Shown here: piece by piece, positions 39,501 to 47,732 of the stretch
How the letters are laid out: every line of letters begins with the position of its first letter
How positions within the stretch are numbered: position 1 is the first letter of the stretch
Notes under the pieces: generated by a model
Told to the model about the DNA's origin: nothing
The model's database searches: none
What the model saw: only the letters and a program-made list of their open reading frames with translations
Position numbers and translations under genes: made by a program
Assembly: GCA_016210545.1 (NCBI GenBank)
Contig: JACQTY010000166.1
Coordinates: 1 to 50,169, forward strand
Direction: 5' to 3'
Source of the DNA: Chloroflexota bacterium
GTDB taxonomy: Bacteria; Chloroflexota; Dehalococcoidia; JACVQG01
Length of the DNA stretch: 50,169 nt

Positions 39501-40325
39501 GTGGCCAGAAGAACCCGCCCTCGCTTGACCCCCATCGGGACCTCCGAAGCCTGCCTTGACGGCCGGGTCGTTACTTACTGCATCAAGCGCAGCCCCCGGG
39601 CCTGTCGAGTCCGGCTGGAGGTCAGGTCGGACACGGGCCTGACAGTGGTGATCCCCCGGGCTTATCAAATACGTGACCTCCCTGACGTGCTTCAGCAGAA
39701 GAAACGCTGGATCCTGGGCAAGCTGGCGGAGAGCGCCAGGGCCAGGACTGCCGCCAGCGGGGGACTCCGACACGGCGATGCCGTTCCATACCTGGGCCGG
39801 GAGCTGCAGGTGGTCCAACTGCCCCGTTCCGAGGGTCTTCGACACGAGGACCCGGCCTGGCTCGGCGTCCGCCTGGAAGGTGACAGGCTCGCCGTCAGCT
39901 GTCCCGATTTGTCGGGACCCGGAGATGCGGCGCTCGGCTCTATGGTGGAGAGATGGTACCGGGCGCAAGCTCTGAACATAGTTAGCCGGAAGGTGGAGGA
40001 GGCGAGCCGGGTGGTTGGGGTGGACATCTGCCGCATCACCGTCCGGGAGCAGCGGACCCGGTGGGGTAGCTGCTCTCGGAAGGGAAACCTGAGTTTCAAT
40101 TGGAAGCTGCTTATGGCGCCGGAGCCGGTGATGGACTACGTCGTCATCCACGAGCTTTGCCATCTGAAGGAGATGAACCACAGCAAGCGGTTCTGGCAGG
40201 TGGTGGCCCGCTACTGTCCCCGGTGGCGGGAGCACAAGAAGTGGCTGCGCGACCATGGGGTGGAACTGGCAGCCGCCGGTGAAACCCTAAATCCGAAGCT
40301 CCAAACCTCAAACCAACCTCAATAG
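39501..40325 (+). CDS. YgjP-like (DUF45) M48-type metallopeptidase
   Basis: A 274-residue zinc peptidase-like protein of the YgjP/DUF45 family. RVRLEVRSDTGLTVVIP and QKKRWILGKL form the N-terminal part, and TRWGSCSRKGNLSFNWKLL with YVVIHELCHLKEMNHSKRFW gives the zinc site (HELCH plus a downstream His/Glu). The cellular role is unknown. A TCCCGATTTGTCGGGA palindrome of the dispersed family lies inside the gene (39901-39918) and encodes part of CPDLSGPG. The last dozen residues (LNPKLQTSNQPQ) come from the intergenic inverted repeat. The start is GTG 39501 without a clear ribosome site; a start slightly downstream is possible. Confidence 0.85.
   Translation: MARRTRPRLTPIGTSEACLDGRVVTYCIKRSPRACRVRLEVRSDTGLTVVIPRAYQIRDLPDVLQQKKRWILGKLAESARARTAASGGLRHGDAVPYLGRELQVVQLPRSEGLRHEDPAWLGVRLEGDRLAVSCPDLSGPGDAALGSMVERWYRAQALNIVSRKVEEASRVVGVDICRITVREQRTRWGSCSRKGNLSFNWKLLMAPEPVMDYVVIHELCHLKEMNHSKRFWQVVARYCPRWREHKKWLRDHGVELAAAGETLNPKLQTSNQPQ
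39901..39918. repeat. TCCCGA-TCGGGA palindrome inside the metallopeptidase gene
   Basis: GTCCCGA-TTTG-TCGGGAC, a member of the dispersed palindrome family, in frame within coding sequence. Confidence 0.65.
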
Positions 40326-40372
40326 CGGCGCCCGGATTAGTTTGAAATTTGGTGCTTGGTGTTTGGAGCTTC
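40295..40372. terminator. Long-range inverted repeat between convergent genes
   Basis: GAAGCTCCAAAC (40295-40306) pairs perfectly with GTTTGGAGCTTC (40361-40372). It spans the ends of the metallopeptidase and rhodanese genes and may act as a bidirectional terminator; the sequence style (ccaaacctcaaacc) is that of a dispersed element. Confidence 0.5.
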
Positions 40373-41210
40373 ACTTCTCTATTGGCGCCCCTACCAGATT
40401 GCCCCACTCGTTCCAGGAGCCGTCGTATACTCGCACCTCACTGTTGCCCAGTACGTACTTGAGAACGAACCAGGAGTGAGAGGCGCGCACCCCCAGACGG
40501 CAGTAGGTAATGACTTCTTTGTCTCTGGTGATGCCCAGCGACCGGTATAGTTGCTCCAGATCCTCCAGAGACTTGAACGACCCATCCTCCTTGAGGGCTT
40601 CTTCCCAGGGACGGTGGGCAGCGCCGGGGATGTGGCCCAGCCGCCGTATGCCGGTCTGCGGATGCTCGGGGTGGTCCCGGCCCTCGAACTCCTCTCGCGT
40701 GCGGACGTCGAGTAGCGCAACCGATGGCTTGCCGATAACGCGCAGCACCTCCTCGCGAGTAGCCCGCACGGAAGGGTCAGTCCCTTGGACCTGATAGCGG
40801 GTGGGCGTGACCGAGGTCCTTTTCCGGGTCAGTGGCCGCCCCTCCTTCTCCCATTTTTTCTTGCCGCCGTTGAGCAGTCGCACGTCCTTGTGCCCGAACA
40901 GCTTCATGACGAAGAAGGCCCACGTGGCGTGGCGGTTAAGGCCATCGCCATAGAGTACGACGGCGCTGTCTTCAGCGATGCCCGACCTGGACATAAGGGC
41001 CGAGAACTGCTCCTGGGACGGGACATCGGCCCGTACCGGGTGCTCCAGGTCCTGCTCCCGCTCCCACCCTACCGCCCCGGGGATATGTCCTCGCAGATAC
41101 TCGGAGACGTTTCCGTTCACCTCCACCACGCGAAGGCCGGGGTCATCGAGATGGCGGGCCAGCCATTCCGTCTCTACGATAGCCTCCGGATGTGCATAGC
41201 GGGTCGACAT
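40371..41210 (-). CDS. Two-domain rhodanese (thiosulfate/3-mercaptopyruvate sulfurtransferase)
   Basis: Moves sulfane sulfur from thiosulfate or mercaptopyruvate to cyanide or other acceptors. It has two rhodanese domains: the first (LRVVEVNGNVSEYLRGHIPGAVGW) is inactive, and the second (VALLDVRTREEFEGRDHPEH, GHIPGAAHRPW) carries the active loop TYCRLGVRASHSWF, with the catalytic Cys and a CRxGxR form that suggests thiosulfate as substrate. The length of 279 residues is standard. GGGAGG lies six bases before the ATG. It sits 3 kb from the sulfur operon but on the opposite strand; a functional link is possible, as both handle sulfur. Confidence 0.93.
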   Translation of the reverse strand: MSTRYAHPEAIVETEWLARHLDDPGLRVVEVNGNVSEYLRGHIPGAVGWEREQDLEHPVRADVPSQEQFSALMSRSGIAEDSAVVLYGDGLNRHATWAFFVMKLFGHKDVRLLNGGKKKWEKEGRPLTRKRTSVTPTRYQVQGTDPSVRATREEVLRVIGKPSVALLDVRTREEFEGRDHPEHPQTGIRRLGHIPGAAHRPWEEALKEDGSFKSLEDLEQLYRSLGITRDKEVITYCRLGVRASHSWFVLKYVLGNSEVRVYDGSWNEWGNLVGAPIEK

Positions 41211-41285
41211 GGCACGCCTCCCTTTACATTGCCCTTCCGGGGACCCAGCTTCACTCCAGCCACCCGTCGATCGTTGATGGTGGCA

Positions 41286-42515
41286 TTACGGGGCGCGGTG
41301 TTGCACGGGGCCTCCCCCTTGCCTCACAAGGGGAGAATGCCGCCGGACTCTAATCAGCCACAGCGCCGCCGCCGCCGCTGTCACCAGCAGGGCGAACAGG
41401 GCCATCGTCCCGAAGCCGGAAGTGTAAGAGCCGGTGACGTCGCGGCTCAGGCCCACAAGTTGAGGCCCGACGGCGACCCCAACGTTGTTTACAGTGGACA
41501 CGATTCCGAACCCCAGTCCCAGCCGCTCCGGCCTGACCACGTCCGGCGCCAGCGAGAAAACGGCAACCGGGACAAGCGCGGCAGCAACTCCGATTGCCGC
41601 CATGAGAAGCACCATACGGTCTGTGCCGCCGGGCACCAGGACCAGGAGCAAAGCCATGCCCAGCCCACCCGCCGCGATGAACGCTTCTTTGCGTCCTACC
41701 TTGTCGATAAGGTACCCGATGGCCGGGCCCAGGACCAGGGAGCCTACCATGAGCAGGCTGACGTTGAAGCCGGCGGAGGTCAGGTCCAGGCCCTGGCCCA
41801 CCATGAAGTCCGGAGCGAAGGTGAACAGGGCTATGAACGAGGCGTTGAATAGCCCCCAGGCCAGTCCCACCAGCCAGATGGGAAGCCCGTCTCTACCTAT
41901 GTCGGAAATGCTCCACTTTGTCTTCGGCCCGCCGTGGGCGCCTGCGGCGGATGGCGGCGAGAAGAACAGGGTAAAAACGATGAGGGCCGCCACGCTGACC
42001 GCCACTGTTACCCAGATACTGGACCTCCATCCTGAACCGGCGGCCATCGCCGCCAGGGCGTTCAGGGTAAAAATCGTTCCTACCGGCATGGCGGTGTTGA
42101 ACACCCCCATGGCTGTACCCGTCTCCTTGTTCATGAAGCACTGGGCTATGGCCTGGGGGCAAATGATTACCAGGCTCAAGGCGCCGATGCCGGCGATCAA
42201 CCTGCCCGCTGCCAGTAGCGCGAACGTTGGACCGGTGGCAACCATTACCGAGCCCGCGATGGTAAGCGCCAGACATACAACGCCTACTCGTTTGATGCCC
42301 ACCCGGTCGGCGAGGATGCCGACTGGCAAAGAGATGATTACGCCAGGCAGCGCAAACAGGCTCATGAGGAGCCCGGCTTGCTGGTACGAGATGTCGAACT
42401 CCTGGATGATGAGGCTCAGCACGGGGGGAATTGACTGGAAGACCAGCGCGAAGGCCAGCATGCACAGGTACATTATCGCCAGGACGGCCCAGCGGGAGGG
42501 GTTTCTATCTTGCAT
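41286..42515 (-). CDS. Major facilitator superfamily transporter
   Basis: A 409-residue, 12-helix inner-membrane transporter. The first half holds the typical MFS loop signature GILADRVGIKRVG, and the second half the counterpart YLIDKVGRKEAF. Helices are evident throughout (FALVFQSIPPVLSLIIQEF, LLAAGRLIAGIGALSLVIIC, SGFGTMALFALLVTAAAAALWL). It resembles CynX/nitrate-type or oxalate/formate exchanger-like MFS proteins but the substrate cannot be named. The ATG 42515 with AGAGGA ahead is better than the frame opening at 42569. It stands alone, divergent from the small zinc-ribbon gene. Confidence 0.9.
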   Translation of the reverse strand: MQDRNPSRWAVLAIMYLCMLAFALVFQSIPPVLSLIIQEFDISYQQAGLLMSLFALPGVIISLPVGILADRVGIKRVGVVCLALTIAGSVMVATGPTFALLAAGRLIAGIGALSLVIICPQAIAQCFMNKETGTAMGVFNTAMPVGTIFTLNALAAMAAGSGWRSSIWVTVAVSVAALIVFTLFFSPPSAAGAHGGPKTKWSISDIGRDGLPIWLVGLAWGLFNASFIALFTFAPDFMVGQGLDLTSAGFNVSLLMVGSLVLGPAIGYLIDKVGRKEAFIAAGGLGMALLLVLVPGGTDRMVLLMAAIGVAAALVPVAVFSLAPDVVRPERLGLGFGIVSTVNNVGVAVGPQLVGLSRDVTGSYTSGFGTMALFALLVTAAAAALWLIRVRRHSPLVRQGGGPVQHRAP

Positions 42516-42718
42516 CGGTCCTCTTGCTGAAATGGTCCACGCAGTCAGCGGTCCCCGAGCATGGCGCATCCGTCACCAGGGCAAGTCCCGGTCCGTTGGG
42601 ATGACGTCTCACCCCGCATTCTACCCGAACGCCTGTATCATGGCAAGGAACGGCGACGATTTCCACTTATTGCCGGAATACCCTATGATAGGAGGAACTA
42701 AGGAAAGGAGGTGTTGCA

Positions 42719-42874
42719 ATGAAACTGAACGTCAAGAAGGTAAATTGCCGGAGCTGCCGCCGGTTGGTGGCGGCGCGCGAAGAGAAGATAGCAAACGGCA
42801 ACGTGCGACTGCTGTGCATGAAGTGCGGCAATCCCGTGTACGAGTGGAATGGCGCAATCTGGCGGCCAATCTAA
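42719..42874 (+). CDS. Tiny zinc-ribbon protein of 51 residues
   Basis: Too short for usual gene calls but well supported: ATG 42719 follows a perfect AAAGGAGGTG by six bases. The protein begins MKLNVKKVNCRSCRRLVAAR and contains CRSC and CMKCG pairs 20 residues apart, ending VYEWNGAIWRPI. It is a single zinc ribbon, maybe a nucleic-acid or protein-binding factor. A TATGAT -10-like box lies 30 bases upstream. A strong hairpin (42950-42985) separates it from the next gene. Confidence 0.75.
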   Translation: MKLNVKKVNCRSCRRLVAAREEKIANGNVRLLCMKCGNPVYEWNGAIWRPI

Positions 42875-42949
42875 CAGGGTTCCTGACACGATGACCATTG
42901 TTACGTTTTGTTATGAATGCAGAGGTGCAGCGGGCCTCCAGCGGGCCAG

Positions 42950-42985
42950 GGTCTGCGGCGGCGGGCGTGGCCGTCGCCGCAGACC
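42950..42985 (+). terminator. Strong hairpin after the tiny zinc-ribbon gene
   Basis: GGTCTGCGGCG pairs with CGCCGCAGACC (11 bp) around a GC-rich loop. No T-run, so it may be an attenuator-like structure before the next gene rather than a true terminator. Confidence 0.45.
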
Positions 42986-43050
42986 CACGGGGCAGATACG
43001 TGGGCAGGGCAGCGGTGAGCGGCGGGGCCCCCGCACGGGGAGATGATAAC

Positions 43051-43890
43051 ATGACGGACTTGGAACTGCAGAAGCCGAAGTTCTCGGAGAGAGACTTGGA
43101 CTTCGTCGTCGAGGGAGCGGCCCCAGAATTTAAGGATAAGACGAAGCTGAAACGTCTCATCACGGAAGACGAGGCTTTCAGAAAAGGTCTCGTGGGCGAT
43201 GAGAAGGTATTCAAGAAAGTGATGACGGAAGAAGATGCCTTTCTGAAGATTTCTCCGCCCCTGTATTTCGAGATACTGCTGAGAAAAGCGCTCAAGGAAC
43301 TGGAGAGGGCAAGCCACACCGTCGAAAGGACAGGGACTCAGGTTGTTGCCGTGTTTGACACCAAAGAAGTGGTGGAGCTTTTTGCACGGGAAGTCGTCGT
43401 CGATTACCTGGCGGAAATGATGTCGTCGTTTACCAGAGTTGAAAGCTATTCGATACCCGTCAGGGTAAGGGAAGGCACCTGGCGTAAGCTCAGATTCAAC
43501 GACATGGATATTGACAGCCTGACGAAGTTCGCTGAGGCGGTGGAAGAGGAGTACAGGTTCGGGTTCTACAAGAGGATAGCGGACGTCTGTCTCTTTACCC
43601 TGGGCGTATTCCCGGAATATGCCCACTTCGACTACCGTTATCCCTTCTCGGGAGAAGCGCGACCGGCGATCAGCGGCAGGGCGCGCCGGGGCATGGAGGA
43701 GTACGAGGAAGAGGGCAGGAAGTTCTACAAGCTGGCAGCGGACCACCGTTCGGCTGCCGACCTCGGCCTAACTGAGGTCATGGGGATCCTCCGGGACAAA
43801 CTCAACGTGGCCAAGAAGCCGCTGAATTTCGTTTCGGACCATTACCTGAACTACAAGAAAACGACCCTATTCGGGCTGGAGGCGCAGTGA
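43051..43890 (+). CDS. Conserved hypothetical protein
   Basis: A 279-residue soluble protein I cannot assign. It is rich in Glu, Lys and aromatic residues and looks helical: FVVEGAAPEFKDKTKLKRLI, FLKISPPLYFEILLRKALKELERA, VVELFAREVVVDYLAEMMSSFTRV, RKLRFNDMDIDSLTKFAEAVEEEYRFGFYKRIADVCLF (split), and a C-terminal YYL...NYKKTTLFGLEAQ-type tail. No transmembrane segment, signal or metal motif was seen. The ATG at 43051 follows GGGGAG; the longer frame from 42898 reads through the hairpin. It is preceded by the tiny zinc-ribbon gene. Confidence 0.7.
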   Translation: MTDLELQKPKFSERDLDFVVEGAAPEFKDKTKLKRLITEDEAFRKGLVGDEKVFKKVMTEEDAFLKISPPLYFEILLRKALKELERASHTVERTGTQVVAVFDTKEVVELFAREVVVDYLAEMMSSFTRVESYSIPVRVREGTWRKLRFNDMDIDSLTKFAEAVEEEYRFGFYKRIADVCLFTLGVFPEYAHFDYRYPFSGEARPAISGRARRGMEEYEEEGRKFYKLAADHRSAADLGLTEVMGILRDKLNVAKKPLNFVSDHYLNYKKTTLFGLEAQ

Positions 43891-43999
43891 ACGGGCGTCC
43901 CATGCTGACAATTCGGTCTCATTCTTGAAGAGGAATTTACCGAACAATCAAGTGAAATGCCTACGTGTCAGATCATTTAGGTAAGTACCCTCCAGCCTA

Positions 44000-44028
44000 T
44001 TGACAAGCAAGAAATCGTATGGTATATT
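44000..44028 (+). promoter_or_regulatory. Strong promoter of the Thr-rich membrane protein
   Basis: TTGACA (44000-44005), exactly 17 bases, TATATT (44023-44028). The transcript would begin near 44035, giving a 30-base leader with GAGGGG seven bases before the ATG. Confidence 0.8.
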
Positions 44029-44063
44029 TTGGTTTGTTAAATGCGTAACTGAGGGGTAACTAC

Positions 44064-44321
44064 ATGATTTCAACAATCACGACAACCACGGTCACCACGG
44101 TCACCACGGTAACTTCCGCTGTAGGGGTTAGCCCGATCGGAGCTTTCAGCCTCGTGTCGGCGCTCGCTCTGGTAGGCTATCTCTGTACAAGGGAAGTGCT
44201 GGGCGCCAAGCGAAACAAGGGTGGGTTTTCGGCTTCATTCCTGTATATTGGTGTGGTGCCGCTCAGCATTGCCTTCTCAGTTTGGGCCGTCGTAAAGGTC
44301 TTGTCTGCCGTTAGATTGTAA
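44064..44321 (+). CDS. Small two-helix membrane protein with a Thr/Val-rich N-terminus
   Basis: An 85-residue protein. The N-terminus is a run of Thr and Val (ISTITTTTVTTVTTVT) encoded by a tandem 9-10 base repeat (accacggtc). Two hydrophobic segments follow (FSLVSALALVGYLCTREVL and LYIGVVPLSIAFSVWAVVKV) around a basic loop (GAKRNKGG). Small membrane proteins of this type occur in many anaerobes with no known role. The promoter and ribosome site are both near consensus, so expression should be high. Its last 11 bases overlap the convergent protease gene. Confidence 0.75.
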   Translation: MISTITTTTVTTVTTVTSAVGVSPIGAFSLVSALALVGYLCTREVLGAKRNKGGFSASFLYIGVVPLSIAFSVWAVVKVLSAVRL

Positions 44322-45138
44322 GCAGGCCCGGGATAACTACATAGAGAAAGGTATTCGCCAAGCCGTGCGCCAGGCTCACTCCCAAGAGTGAGCCTGATTT
44401 TTTTGCCGCCCAGGCGAAGTAGACGGCCACCGCGAATACGAAGAGCACGTCAGCTATTGCCAGGAACCCCAGGTGGAGAACGGCGAATAGCAGGGAGACG
44501 TACAGCCAGCCCCAGGACCCCAGCGTGTCCTCCGACAACTTGCGCAGGACGCCCCTGAAGATCAGCTCCTCCACAAATCCCGTCGTTGCTATGATTATGA
44601 AAGCAGGCAGCCAGGCCCTTTGCAGAGTGAACGGCGGCAACACCAGCCCATCCGGCGCCAGGATGAGGTACTCGACCAGCCCCAGAAACGGCCCTGAGAG
44701 GATGATAAGCATCTGGAAGGGGACCTTGCCCCATCTGAAGCCTATTTCCTTGAACGGAAGGCGAAGGGTTACCGCAGCGATTATGGTACCCGCCAGCAGC
44801 GGACCGTATATGAGGGGAAACCATGTGACCTGCGGAAAGGTCTGCAGGGGCATGGCAAGGCTGAGTATGCGCGTTAAGGGCGCCAGGGTAAGGCCCAGAA
44901 GCAGCCTGGCGCCAGGTTCCCTGAAGCGAACAGAGCCATGGACCAGCAAGGCCGTGAGCACCACTACATGGAAAATGATGCCCAGCAGAGGCCGGCTGAA
45001 GACCACTACGATCTCTGCCGCGGTGATTACTGCCAAATAGACCAAAGGCGCCAGCAGCGAACGCTGCCGGGCAATTGCGCTATACAACATGACTCCTGTC
45101 TGTCGGACTGCGGTGCGAAATGGGATGCGAATTCCCAA
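44311..45138 (-). CDS. CPBP-family intramembrane metalloprotease (CAAX protease-like)
   Basis: A 275-residue integral membrane protein with about eight helices. The C-terminal half shows the family motifs: EELIFRGVLRKL (EExxxR), FAVLHLGF (FxxxH) and SLAHGLANT (HxxxN), which make the intramembrane metal site. These enzymes cleave prenylated proteins or process bacteriocin peptides; here no such gene is adjacent. The frame opens at TTG 45138, 15 bases after the stop of the DUF457 gene; ATG 45090 in the same frame is an alternative with AGGAG close by. It likely forms an operon with the DUF457 gene. Confidence 0.88.
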   Translation of the reverse strand: MGIRIPFRTAVRQTGVMLYSAIARQRSLLAPLVYLAVITAAEIVVVFSRPLLGIIFHVVVLTALLVHGSVRFREPGARLLLGLTLAPLTRILSLAMPLQTFPQVTWFPLIYGPLLAGTIIAAVTLRLPFKEIGFRWGKVPFQMLIILSGPFLGLVEYLILAPDGLVLPPFTLQRAWLPAFIIIATTGFVEELIFRGVLRKLSEDTLGSWGWLYVSLLFAVLHLGFLAIADVLFVFAVAVYFAWAAKKSGSLLGVSLAHGLANTFLYVVIPGLLTI

Positions 45139-45153
45139 CCCAAGCGTGGCCGA

Positions 45154-45789
45154 TCATCGGGTAACTTGCGCCGCCGGGTGGTCGAGGCGCCCGGTCTTCA
45201 AGGCGTACAAGAACCGTCTGGTGTGGAATACCCTCACGGCAGCAAACACAAGAAAGCCGATGCCGATAAGCTCCGGAACGAAGGCTTCGGGGTCACTGAT
45301 GAGGGCCTGGAGCATGTTCCCGAACCACCCGTTCAGGTCCTCCCGGGGGAAGGCCCACCCTTTCAGCGGCCACCACATGACGCTGGGCCACCGCCACATC
45401 TGGTCCTCCAGGTCGTGCATCAGAGAACCAAAGGCCAGGATGAGCAGCCAGCTTCTCCGCCGTGTCCTGAACAGCCACAGGCCCGGTATGCCGGTGATGA
45501 GCGCGAACAAAAAAGTGTGGGCGTGGATGCGGCCGTAGCTGAAGGTATCCCTCAACAAGGCCTGTCCCAACGGCTTGTCGATAATATCGGGGAGAAGGCT
45601 TGCTACCAGAAGCAGCCTGTAGTCCATCCATTCCCTGATGGGTAGAAAACCGCGCCAACCCGCCCTTGACCGCCTGTCTCCGTGATTATCTGTTGCGGCG
45701 GGTGTCACGTTAGCCCGCTGGCGGGAAGTCAGGGCATCGGCGATCATGGCCATACCGATTGTGATACCCGCGTGTCCGAACACAAACAT
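45154..45789 (-). CDS. DUF457/YdjM-like membrane-bound metal-dependent hydrolase
   Basis: A 211-residue protein similar to the LexA-binding inner-membrane putative hydrolase YdjM (DUF457). HAGITIGMAMIADAL at the start, LLPDIIDKPLG and GRIHAHTFLFALI give the conserved His/Asp residues. Three to four membrane helices (LLLVASLLPDII, FLFALITGIPGLWLF, LILAFGSLMHDLED, FVPELIGIGFLVFAAV) are seen, with conserved Asp/His in SLMHDLED. Function unproven. Start at ATG 45789; the downstream CPBP protease is 15 bases away. Confidence 0.8.
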   Translation of the reverse strand: MFVFGHAGITIGMAMIADALTSRQRANVTPAATDNHGDRRSRAGWRGFLPIREWMDYRLLLVASLLPDIIDKPLGQALLRDTFSYGRIHAHTFLFALITGIPGLWLFRTRRRSWLLILAFGSLMHDLEDQMWRWPSVMWWPLKGWAFPREDLNGWFGNMLQALISDPEAFVPELIGIGFLVFAAVRVFHTRRFLYALKTGRLDHPAAQVTR

Positions 45790-45822
45790 TTCGTTCGAAA
45801 TCTAGCTGGAGGTCGTAAGGGT

Positions 45823-46758
45823 TCAGCGCCCGCTGCCGGAAGCGGAAACGCGATAGTGGGCGACCGTCCTCGCCAGTCCTTCCTCAAGGGAAACCAGGGG
45901 TTGCCACCCCAACGCAGCCCTGGCCTTAGAATAATCGAGACAGATACGATAGATCTCCCCTTTGCGCACCGGGGCGTAGTTGGGTTCTTCCCCGTAGCCG
46001 ACAACCCTGGCTATCAGATCGAATATGCGGCGGTCCGATGTTTCAGCAGCCGTGCCCAGGTTGAGAATACCCACCGCTGGCGCCTTCATAGCCAGCACAT
46101 TGGCCCGGGCGATGTCGTCCACGTAAGCATAGTCCCGCGTCTTGTCCCCCTTGCCGAATATGGTGGGGCGTTCTCCTCGTAGCATCTGGCCGGTGAAGAT
46201 AGCAATAACCCCCGCCTCGCCCAGAGGGTTCTGCCGCGGGCCATACACGTTGGGGTACCGGAGGGCCACATACTCCAGGCCATTCTGAAGCCAGTACAGG
46301 TGAAGGTAATGCTCCACAGCATGTTTGGCGGCGCCGTACTGAGACAGAGGATTGACGGGATGACCTTCATCTACCGGCAGGTGCTTTGGCTCGCCGTAGG
46401 CGGCCCCCCCGGAGGATGCGTAGACTATCTTCTTCACCCCGAACTCCAGGCCATTGCAGATTATGGCAAGGCTCCCCAGTATGTTCACCCGGGCATCGAA
46501 GAGCGGGTCAGCCACCGAGCGGCTGATGACCGCCTGGGCCGCCTGATGGCTGACCACCTGAGGTTTCTCCAGTTCAAAGACCTTGCCCAGATCGGACGAG
46601 CAGATGTCTGCCTCGTAGAAGCGGGCCTTGGGGTTTACGTTGCGCCGGGAACCGGTGCTCAAGTTGTCAACAATAGCGACATCGTGCCCTTCGGCGAGCA
46701 AGGCATCTACGATGTGGGAACCGATAAAACCGGCCCCACCTGTAACCAGCACCTTCAA
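45823..46758 (-). CDS. NAD-dependent epimerase/dehydratase (UDP-glucose 4-epimerase-like)
   Basis: An SDR-extended sugar nucleotide epimerase, about 311 residues. KVLVTGGAGFIGSHIVDALL is the Rossmann NAD site; DNLSTGSRRNV follows the second strand; SSGGAAYGEP and SQYGAAKHAVEHYLHLY contain the catalytic Ser/Tyr-x3-Lys; RYPNVYGPRQNP and RDYAYVDDIARAN are typical of GalE-like enzymes. It may make UDP-galactose/GalNAc or a related sugar for the nearby glycosyltransferases. TTG 46758 (directly before KVLVTGG) has GAAGG ahead; the frame also opens with TTG at 46779. It diverges from the DUF1616 gene over a large inverted repeat. Confidence 0.9.
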   Translation of the reverse strand: MKVLVTGGAGFIGSHIVDALLAEGHDVAIVDNLSTGSRRNVNPKARFYEADICSSDLGKVFELEKPQVVSHQAAQAVISRSVADPLFDARVNILGSLAIICNGLEFGVKKIVYASSGGAAYGEPKHLPVDEGHPVNPLSQYGAAKHAVEHYLHLYWLQNGLEYVALRYPNVYGPRQNPLGEAGVIAIFTGQMLRGERPTIFGKGDKTRDYAYVDDIARANVLAMKAPAVGILNLGTAAETSDRRIFDLIARVVGYGEEPNYAPVRKGEIYRICLDYSKARAALGWQPLVSLEEGLARTVAHYRVSASGSGR

Positions 46759-46781
46759 CTGCCGTCCGCCTTCAAGCAAAA

Positions 46782-46816
46782 TTCGAGATCGTTCGGCGAG
46801 GCCAAACGATCTCGAA
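46782..46816. promoter_or_regulatory. Large inverted repeat in a divergent promoter region
   Basis: TTCGAGATCGTTCGGC, loop GAG, GCCAAACGATCTCGAA: 16-base arms with one mismatch, between the divergent epimerase and DUF1616 genes. It could be a regulator site or a cruciform/transcript hairpin. Confidence 0.55.
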
Positions 46817-46856
46817 ATTCACGCTATTTCCGTTCCATATGTTACAATATTAGCTG

Positions 46857-47732
46857 ATGGAAAGCAAAAAGACCATACGCATCACCGCTCGCGTTGAGCT
46901 TATCTCGGTCATCTCCTTCGTCGCCCTGCTGGCGTTATCGATTGCAGTCCCCTGGATTGTCCCCCGCGTAGTCCTTGGTATTCTGTTTGTCCTGTTTGTA
47001 CCTGGATACACATTGCTCAGCACTCTTTTCCCACGGAAAAAGCCTCTGGACTTGTTGGAAAGGCTGGTGATCAGTGCAGGCTTCTCTCTGATCGTCGTGA
47101 GTCTAATCGCCTTTGTCATGAACTTTACCCCGTGGGGCCTGCGCCTGGCGCCCCTGTTCATTGGCTTCTCCGCGTTCGCTGTAGGCATGACCCTGGCTTC
47201 TTACCTGGTGCGCAGGCGCATACCGGAGGGGGAACGTTTCGAAATAGTAATACCCGTCAAGCTACCGGTATGGGAGGGCGCGAACCGCTGGAGCAAGGCA
47301 TTATCGCTAACGTTGCTGGCTTCCATCGTGATAGCAGTTGGCAGCATAGGCTTTGCCATAGCCAGGCCCAAAGCAGGAGAGAAGTTCACCGAGTTCTACG
47401 TTCTCGGGTCCCAGGGCAAAGCTGCGGATTACCCTCAGATGATCAAGATGGGGGAAACGGTCTCCATCAAGGTGGGCGTTATCAACCGCGAGCAAAGGCC
47501 TGTGGCCTACCGGCTGGAGGTGCTGATCGGCGGCGCCCGCGCCGTGAGCAGAGGTCCGATAACGTTGGACGATGGCGAGACGTGGGAAGAGGACATACCG
47601 CTGAAACCGACAAGGGCAGGGCAGCAACAGAAGGTGGAGCTTAACCTGTATCGGCCCGAGGACGTCCAGCCCTATGAGTTTCTGATTCTATGGGTTGACG
47701 TGCCCGAAGCCGGGGTTTCGCTCCCGGGCTAG
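46857..47732 (+). CDS. DUF1616 membrane protein
   Basis: A 291-residue protein: four N-terminal membrane helices (LISVISFVALLALSIAVPWIV, VVLGILFVLFVPGYTLLSTLF, LVISAGFSLIVVSLIAFVM, LAPLFIGFSAFAVGMTLASYLV), a fifth (ALSLTLLASIVIAVGSIGFAI) and a C-terminal extracellular beta domain (FTEFYVLGSQGKAADYPQMIKMGETVSIKVGV...YRLEVLIGG). This matches DUF1616, which is common in archaea and Chloroflexota beside surface-glycan genes; function unknown. A TACAAT -10 box lies eight bases before the ATG, with no ribosome site, suggesting a leaderless transcript. Its end overlaps the convergent glycosyltransferase by 45 bases. Confidence 0.87.
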   Translation: MESKKTIRITARVELISVISFVALLALSIAVPWIVPRVVLGILFVLFVPGYTLLSTLFPRKKPLDLLERLVISAGFSLIVVSLIAFVMNFTPWGLRLAPLFIGFSAFAVGMTLASYLVRRRIPEGERFEIVIPVKLPVWEGANRWSKALSLTLLASIVIAVGSIGFAIARPKAGEKFTEFYVLGSQGKAADYPQMIKMGETVSIKVGVINREQRPVAYRLEVLIGGARAVSRGPITLDDGETWEEDIPLKPTRAGQQQKVELNLYRPEDVQPYEFLILWVDVPEAGVSLPG

